DNA of 64,000 nt from assembly GCA_964596185.1 (NCBI GenBank), contig CAZQUE010000006.1:46432-110431 (forward strand), in the 5' to 3' direction. The stretch comes from DYKG01 sp964596185 (lineage in GTDB: Bacteria > Muiribacteriota > Ozemobacteria > Ozemobacterales > Ozemobacteraceae). This document shows positions 59,112 through 64,000 of this stretch, one piece after another (the stretch's first letter is position 1; each line of letters begins with the position of its first letter). The position numbers and the translations under genes are program-made. Under the pieces are notes generated by a model, which was not told the DNA's origin, did not search any database, and saw only the letters and a program-made list of their open reading frames with translations.

Positions 59112-59929
59112 AGTTGCGCCCCACAATATTTGCAAAACTGGGCATCCGGGTCATGCCCTTCAAGGCTACATTGGGGGCAAGCTTGAGTGGAAATCTGCCG
59201 GTTAGTGTTTACCAGCTCAGAGGTTACGATTCCAGTGGGAATGGCAATGATTCCATAACCTAAAATCATTATTAGCACGGAAAAAGCCTGCCCAATTGAA
59301 GTCTTGGGCGAAATATCACCATAGCCAACCGTGGTAAGGGTGACCACAGCCCAGTAGATACTCATCGGAATACTGGAAAAACCATTCTCTTCACCTTCGA
59401 TAACATACATTGCCGAACCAATGAAGGTTACCAACAAAAGAACTCCGAAAATAAAAACGGTAATGCGTTGTCGGCTTGCTTTTAATGCTCCAAGCAACAA
59501 TTGTGCTTCATCTAGATATTGAGCCAGTTTGAGAATTCTCAATATGCGCAAGGTTCTGAAAATGCGAATAATGGAAAAATAATGAGTGCCAGGGAAAAGC
59601 AAACTCAAGTAAGAGGGAAGAATAGAAAAAAGATCAATCAGGCCGTATACGCTGAAAATATAACCTGCGGGGCGACCAACGCAGTAAATCCTTAATGCAT
59701 ATTCTATGGTAAAAATAATGGTGAAAAACCAGTCTGCAATGCTTAGAGCATTTCCATAAATATCTTTGATCGAGCGAACGCTGTCAAGCATGACTACAGC
59801 GGAACTGAGCACAATACAAACGACCAGAGCCAGGTCAAAGATTTTCCCGGCTCTGGTATCGGCTTCGTAAATTAGCTCGTGCAGCTTCAACTGAAGAGCA
59901 CTGAGTTTTTTATCAGTGTTTGCAGACAT
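59108..59929 (-). CDS. Voltage-gated potassium channel with C-terminal zinc ribbon
   Basis: The 273-residue protein has six membrane helices. The voltage sensor S4 carries arginines at every third position (R122, R125, R128, R131, in I-R-I-F-R-T-L-R-I-L-R-I-L). The pore contains T-V-G-Y-G-D (200-205), the K+ selectivity filter. After S6 the tail ends in a zinc ribbon, C251-x2-C254...C266-x2-C269. Prokaryotic Kv channels rarely carry such a ribbon, and here it may form a cytoplasmic tetramer contact or a metal sensor. It starts one base after the 59930 stop. Confidence 0.9.
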   Translation of the reverse strand: MSANTDKKLSALQLKLHELIYEADTRAGKIFDLALVVCIVLSSAVVMLDSVRSIKDIYGNALSIADWFFTIIFTIEYALRIYCVGRPAGYIFSVYGLIDLFSILPSYLSLLFPGTHYFSIIRIFRTLRILRILKLAQYLDEAQLLLGALKASRQRITVFIFGVLLLVTFIGSAMYVIEGEENGFSSIPMSIYWAVVTLTTVGYGDISPKTSIGQAFSVLIMILGYGIIAIPTGIVTSELVNTNRQISTQACPQCSLEGHDPDAQFCKYCGAQL

Positions 59930-60232
59930 TTAATGAAAAGACTGTTTTTTGGCGCGTTCTTCCTGAATACGCTGAATCTCTTTTTCTTTCTTACTAAGAA
60001 TCTTGTTTAGGTCAGAACTGCGCTCTCGCAAAGCCTTCATCAGTTTTCGCGCATCATTGGCATAATAGCTGTCAGGATAATACTGAATAATGCGTTCATA
60101 GGCTTCATAGGCCGGCAGAGGATATTGCCAGCGCATCATCAGGTTACCCTGGAACCAGAAAACATGGTCGCCAAAAAAGTAACCCAGAATGCCCAGAATG
60201 ATAAAACCAATAAGAATTTGCTTAAAAAACAT
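59930..60232 (-). CDS. Small membrane-anchored TPR-like protein
   Basis: The 100-residue protein has an N-terminal membrane helix (about 6-22), a TPR-like pair (A-Y-E-A-Y-E-R-I-I-Q-Y-Y-P-D-S), and a charged coiled-coil tail. The Y-P-D-S-x-Y-A-x-x-A motif is the YbgF/CpoB-type repeat. It sits just before the K+ channel gene and just after the coiled-coil partner gene, but no functional link is visible. Confidence 0.65.
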   Translation of the reverse strand: MFFKQILIGFIILGILGYFFGDHVFWFQGNLMMRWQYPLPAYEAYERIIQYYPDSYYANDARKLMKALRERSSDLNKILSKKEKEIQRIQEERAKKQSFH

Positions 60233-60247
60233 TTTTCAGCCTCCGGT

Positions 60248-61219
60248 TCAGAATTGGTAGTTTGCTGACCTGGCTTCGATACCCGGCATAGAAGATTTTA
60301 CCACAGCTTTAGCGATTGCGGCGGCAGAATTTTTTCGAACCTTACCAGGCGAGGTGGCAACGGTCGGAATACAGAGAACCACGGCATTGATCAGACTAAT
60401 ATTAACTTTCAAAGAAAATTTTTCTTTCAACTCCTGAAGTTTTCTTTCACGTTCTGCTTCAAGGTCCTTGATCAGCTTGTCAATTTCTTCTTCTTTCTGG
60501 AAGAAGTAAAGATGAAAGCAAACATTCTCTTTCTTTTTCAAAAGTTCCTGCTTCTGCTCATCAAGGTAAGCCTCGAATTTAACCAGTTCATCATCACACT
60601 GAGATACTCCCCAGTCTTTTAATTCAGCAATGTCTTCCTCAAGAATATTTTCGAGTTTCTGACAGCTCTGCAAATACAAACGCAGAATATCCGGACCGGA
60701 TTCTTCTATTTTTATTCCTTCCTGAGGTTGTTCAGAAAATTCGCTGGTATCGATATCGATCAAGCCATTGTTGACCTCGACGAGATTGCCGGCGGGATCG
60801 GTTACGATTGAAAAAAGTTTTTCACGCCGCTGGTCACATTCAAAATTTACCTTGAAGTTGAAAACCACTTTCTGACGATAGTAGACAGAATCCGGATTAA
60901 CGACGCGCAACCCTTTTTCACCGGTATTTGGCACTTCGGGCTGCTTAAGAGAGAACAGGCGGCTTGCCTTAGGGATTTCGGCAAGACGCTCGATGATTTT
61001 TCTCAGCAGGAAAGAGCCATCGCAGATGAGCTCTATATCGCGATGTTTTTCGGCAAGTTCCCGGCAGAATGTGAACTTAAGTGTCTCAAAACTATTGAAA
61101 AATAATTGTTCATTTTCAGGAATTTTGGCGGCCCAAACATCTTTTTCGATTTCATGGCACTTAATGCCAACCATGTTCATGAAGGAAAATACCAGTTCTT
61201 TGATTTTATTCGTCGCCAT
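60248..61219 (-). CDS. Coiled-coil partner of the SNF2 helicase
   Basis: I do not recognise this 323-residue protein. Residues 1-90 form a mixed domain with a central F-L-L-R-K-I-I-E-R-L, then a beta-rich domain (about 105-170), and a long Lys/Glu-rich coiled coil (about 200-275). It starts inside the last 14 bases of the helicase gene, so the two are translated together. A similar layout, SNF2 helicase followed by a separate partner, occurs in Firmicutes (yqhH-yqhG), though I cannot show homology. The role is probably in the helicase complex. Confidence 0.6.
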   Translation of the reverse strand: MATNKIKELVFSFMNMVGIKCHEIEKDVWAAKIPENEQLFFNSFETLKFTFCRELAEKHRDIELICDGSFLLRKIIERLAEIPKASRLFSLKQPEVPNTGEKGLRVVNPDSVYYRQKVVFNFKVNFECDQRREKLFSIVTDPAGNLVEVNNGLIDIDTSEFSEQPQEGIKIEESGPDILRLYLQSCQKLENILEEDIAELKDWGVSQCDDELVKFEAYLDEQKQELLKKKENVCFHLYFFQKEEEIDKLIKDLEAERERKLQELKEKFSLKVNISLINAVVLCIPTVATSPGKVRKNSAAAIAKAVVKSSMPGIEARSANYQF

Positions 61220-63350
61220 TGAAAATTTCCTCCTGAGCCTTGGTTATTTCTTCGTGAGTTTTCAGAGCCTTTTCAAGCTTGTTACCCAGAGTTTTAAACT
61301 TGCGTTTGATTGCTTCCTGATTCGGCGAAAGAGTGACAATATCGATAATGATCTGCTCAAGAGTTCTCTTCGAATGCATGTTGCCGAGAATCATTTCGAG
61401 CTCACCAATGATTAGTCGGAAAAGATTGATTTTCTTGTCGAGAAGCTCGAGAACGTATGATTCGATTGTGTCTTTAGCGCTTAGATTGATAATATGAACG
61501 TCATCAGTCTGACCAAGACGATGGATACGCCCGATTCTCTGTTCGATGCGCATTGGGTTCCAGGGAAGGTCGTAATTCACCAGAACTTTACAGAATTGCA
61601 GGTTGCGACCTTCACCGCCGGATTCGGTAGATATGAGAATCTGTTTTTCATTTCGAAAATCTTCAATACATTTATCCTTTTCGACCTGAGAAAGCTGGCC
61701 ATTGAATACGGCAACCGAATAACCATCCTTGCGCAGTTTGTTGACAAGATAATCCTGGGTTCCACGAAATTGTGTGAAAATGATCATTTTGTCGTCTTTG
61801 ATGTTTTTGATGATTTCCATCAAAACCTGAACTTTTTTAGAAGGGCCAACATTTCTTGCCATATCAAGAAGCTTCTGCAAGGACTGGTCAAAGTCATCTT
61901 TGTAGAAATTGCTGGCAATCATCTTTTCAAGAGCTTTTGCCAATGCCTGGGTAGAGCTGCCCATGAGCTTTTGCAACAAAATCAGAGTCAGGCGGTTGAT
62001 TCCGCGAGGATTCTTATGTGTTGGCAAAGTGAAATAGCGTTTTCTGATAAATTCTGTCAATTCACGATAGAGTTCTGCTTCATCGTCATTGAGCTCGATC
62101 GAATGGGTATGGACAAAGCGCTGCGGAAACTTGATCAAAGTGTCGGCGCGACGATGACGAATCATGATTTCAGAAAGCATCTGGCGAAGTTTCAGTGAAT
62201 TTTTAGGCAGGCGTTTATCGCGTTCAGCCAGGAACTCATCCTTAAATCTCTGCATAGTCGACAGATGGCCTGGACGAAGAATTGAAATCAGATTGAATAG
62301 CTCAATCAGATCGTTCTGAATTGGAGTTGCTGTCAGCATTAACAGATACTTTGCCTGTATCGAATTGACGAAACGCCAGTTTTTGGTTTTTTTGTTTTTC
62401 AGCTTGTGAGCTTCATCGACAATCAACAGATCATATTTGATTTTTTGCACTGAAGATTGATTTTTTGAGCTTTTGGCGGTATCGAGAGAGGCGATGACCA
62501 GGTCACAGTCTTCCCAGTCATTGATCTCAAGGTGATTTTTGAAGGAAAGGTCAAACTTGGTTTTTAGCTCCTGCTGCCACTGGGTAATCAGTGAAGCCGG
62601 GGTGAGAATCAAAACCTTCTTAACCATGCCCCTCAGCAAGTATTCTTTCAAGATCAGACCGGCTTCGATAGTTTTACCCAGACCGACTTCATCGGCGAGC
62701 AACGCCCGACCATTGAGATTCTCGATGACGGTTTTTGCGGTCTGGATCTGGTGGAAATAAGTACTAACGCCGAAAGTCGTTTTCAGAGACAGCAATTCTT
62801 CATTGCACATTCCTGCGCTAAGTTCTTCGCCTTTTTGAATCAGGCTTGTTTCATAATAGGGCGAAAATTCGCTTTTTACAAGCTTGCGCAACACTTCAAG
62901 ATTCTGATGATTGTAAGAAATTGAAGTGTCGGCGAATGAGGAGAATTTTACTTCGAGCTTTTCTTCGTCTTTAAAAGTAGGAATTGCAGCATTTTTAAGA
63001 AGCTTAAGGCGATAGATTTTTTTTGCCGGATCAACGAGTTGAATCTCGACTTTATCACCTTCGGCAACAGAATTTTTTTCCCACCATTCGTTAAAGGTTA
63101 GACAAACCATATAGCCACGCATTTTGTGATAAATGGCAGAATGGGTAACTTCTTCATCATCGATGAAAGTAATTGAGCAAAGGTCTTCTTTGAAAGGGAA
63201 AATTTCTTTCATCTGCGGATTCAAAAACAGGTAACCCTGCTGGAATGCTTTACCTTTGATTTGGAAGATAAAACTCGTTTCGCCCTTGCTGGCAACCTGG
63301 ATCAGGGGGGCTTTTTCAGCTCTGGTTTTGGTTATTGAATTGGTCATCAT
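61206..63350 (-). CDS. SNF2-family (RapA/YqhH-like) helicase
   Basis: The 714-residue protein has an N-terminal beta-rich region (about 20-125), then the SNF2 core. Motif I is L-L-A-D-E-V-G-L-G-K-T-I-E-A (K226), motif II D-E-A-H (about 316), motif III L-T-A-T-P-I-Q-N-D, and motif VI Q-R-I-G-R-I-H-R-L-G-Q. This is the RapA/HepA group, which moves along double-stranded DNA to release stalled RNA polymerase. The ATG overlaps the LysM stop by one base. The coiled-coil partner lies immediately downstream, so the complex probably needs both. Confidence 0.93.
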   Translation of the reverse strand: MMTNSITKTRAEKAPLIQVASKGETSFIFQIKGKAFQQGYLFLNPQMKEIFPFKEDLCSITFIDDEEVTHSAIYHKMRGYMVCLTFNEWWEKNSVAEGDKVEIQLVDPAKKIYRLKLLKNAAIPTFKDEEKLEVKFSSFADTSISYNHQNLEVLRKLVKSEFSPYYETSLIQKGEELSAGMCNEELLSLKTTFGVSTYFHQIQTAKTVIENLNGRALLADEVGLGKTIEAGLILKEYLLRGMVKKVLILTPASLITQWQQELKTKFDLSFKNHLEINDWEDCDLVIASLDTAKSSKNQSSVQKIKYDLLIVDEAHKLKNKKTKNWRFVNSIQAKYLLMLTATPIQNDLIELFNLISILRPGHLSTMQRFKDEFLAERDKRLPKNSLKLRQMLSEIMIRHRRADTLIKFPQRFVHTHSIELNDDEAELYRELTEFIRKRYFTLPTHKNPRGINRLTLILLQKLMGSSTQALAKALEKMIASNFYKDDFDQSLQKLLDMARNVGPSKKVQVLMEIIKNIKDDKMIIFTQFRGTQDYLVNKLRKDGYSVAVFNGQLSQVEKDKCIEDFRNEKQILISTESGGEGRNLQFCKVLVNYDLPWNPMRIEQRIGRIHRLGQTDDVHIINLSAKDTIESYVLELLDKKINLFRLIIGELEMILGNMHSKRTLEQIIIDIVTLSPNQEAIKRKFKTLGNKLEKALKTHEEITKAQEEIFNGDE

Positions 63351-64000
63351 CAGACATTATCTCCCCTGTTTTGCGGAATTACGATCACATCGCCAATTTT
63401 CAGGTTTTTAGGATTCAAGCCGGGATTTGCTTTCAGCAGAATCCCTGCGTCAGAACTTCTTCCAAGCAACTGTTTGGCAATTTTACCAAGCGTATCGCCC
63501 TTTTGAATAGTATAGGTCTTTTTATCACCGGCAAAAGCCTGACTGATTTTTTGACTGCTGACTGCTTTTTTAATTACCTCACTTTTGCCCAGAGGTTTGA
63601 CATCAACAATGATTTCTTCACCAACTTTAACCGATGAAGGGTTTTCGATAAAATTCAAATCGGCGATTGTTCTTTCTTTTGTCGGCATTCCATAGTATTT
63701 CTCAGCGATGGACTTAAGAGTGTCACCTTCTTTGATTACGTATATAACCAGTTCTTCATCAATAGTGCGAAGTTTTTTGAATTCAGATGGATCGATAACC
63801 CTGGCCGGAGCTGAGGCTTTGTGCTCTACCGGGTTTGTGGCCGCCACTTTAACTGGTGCAGAAGATTTTTGTGTTTTGTTATCTTTTTCTGCCGTTTTTT
63901 CTACTGTTTTTGAGACTTTTGAGACTTCTTTTGTCGACTGCTTTTTAACAACTTCGTTTTCAAACCTGATTTCCTCTGGTGGTCTGATTGAGCCTGGTTC
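63350..64000 (-). CDS. LysM-repeat protein, 5' end outside window
   Basis: Two LysM domains are visible, V-I-K-E-G-D-T-L-K-S-I-A-E-K-Y-Y-G and Y-T-I-Q-K-G-D-T-L-G-K-I-A-K-Q-L-L-G, each with the family's G-D-T-L and a following N-P or N-x-x turn. LysM binds N-acetylglucosamine chains. The frame is open to the window edge, through a Lys/Thr/Ser/Val-rich low-complexity linker, so an internal GTG at 63847 is not the start. Its N-terminus, with any signal peptide, lies beyond 64000. It precedes the SNF2 gene by one shared base. Confidence 0.82.
   Translation of the reverse strand, partial: EPGSIRPPEEIRFENEVVKKQSTKEVSKVSKTVEKTAEKDNKTQKSSAPVKVAATNPVEHKASAPARVIDPSEFKKLRTIDEELVIYVIKEGDTLKSIAEKYYGMPTKERTIADLNFIENPSSVKVGEEIIVDVKPLGKSEVIKKAVSSQKISQAFAGDKKTYTIQKGDTLGKIAKQLLGRSSDAGILLKANPGLNPKNLKIGDVIVIPQNRGDNV

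Noticed and set aside
63350..63847. Short 165-residue LysM frame with a GTG start
   Set aside because: The frame is open to the window edge with continuous low-complexity linker, so the gene is longer and partial.
1..64000. rRNA, tRNA, CRISPR arrays, transposons or prophage genes
   Set aside because: I saw no clear cloverleaf, rRNA motif, repeat-spacer pattern, transposase or phage protein, although a computed tRNA and repeat search was not possible here.

Overview
The window is a dense, gene-rich bacterial chromosome segment of moderate GC content, with no gap between genes over about 210 bases. I see no rRNA, tRNA, CRISPR array, insertion sequence or phage gene. The gene set suggests an anaerobic, fermenting, probably diderm bacterium with elaborate signalling. 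It has butyrate kinase with phosphate butyryltransferase, acetate kinase, an AmrS-type radical SAM enzyme, an Hfq homologue, an HtrA protease, a class A penicillin-binding protein, pseudopilins, a Ser/Thr kinase with PP2C and FHA partners, and many secreted beta-propeller, TPR, HEAT and SH3b proteins. This mix recalls little-studied deep lineages such as Candidatus Riflebacteria. That placement is an inference from gene content only and is of low confidence.

Layout. 1-5971 (+): plsY (cut by the window edge), gpsA, a VanW-family protein, an NHL/TPR membrane protein and lepA. 5972-9695: an FmdE-like zinc-ribbon protein, a HEAT-repeat membrane protein, a DUF3109-type Cys protein and a secreted TPR protein. 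9757-14679 (-): a pseudopilin-type operon (PilX-like, a small membrane protein, PilV-like, PilW-like) followed by a secreted protein with glycine-marked heptads. 14823-22349 (+): an unknown secreted protein, a PhnD-like lipoprotein paired with a HAMP-GAF-GGDEF protein, a tRNA-dihydrouridine synthase, a soluble cNMP-binding/chemoreceptor-tip fusion, hfq, and a double zinc-ribbon protein with SLH-like segments. 22351-30441: PBP1A, folC, a NamZ/DUF1343 protein, two secreted propeller proteins, and an SH3b/NlpC-like protein.

30571-35555 is a compact signalling locus: a cNMP-domain/MinD fusion on one strand, with a PP2C phosphatase, a PEGA-TPR Ser/Thr kinase and an FHA/MinD fusion on the other. 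The FHA/MinD protein has lost its P-loop lysine. Next come a membrane protein with a pilin-like C-terminal Cys signature and a 53-codon membrane protein convergent to it, then degP, UDP-glucuronate decarboxylase, hpt and an MBL-fold hydrolase.

40540-50650 (+) is a long run: buk, ptb, a PocR-domain protein, an amidohydrolase, a DsbA-fold protein, a NUDIX hydrolase, an ABC exporter, an EamA permease, and a sigma-70 factor that carries two N-terminal cysteine modules in exactly the same spacing. On the opposite strand, a chemoreceptor sits next to an orphan periplasmic binding protein (50657-53710).

53920-64000: a secreted protein-arginine deiminase homologue under a strong-looking promoter, ackA, a SUMF1/PEGA protein, a twin-arginine AmrS, a voltage-gated K+ channel ending in a zinc ribbon, and a SNF2 helicase with a coiled-coil partner behind a LysM protein that runs off the window.

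The most distinctive items are the duplicated-Cys-module sigma factor, the bacterial arginine deiminase, the kinase/phosphatase/FHA/MinD locus with its altered P-loop, and the 227-residue cNMP/chemoreceptor-tip fusion. No sequence here spells out a complete known defence or secretion system.
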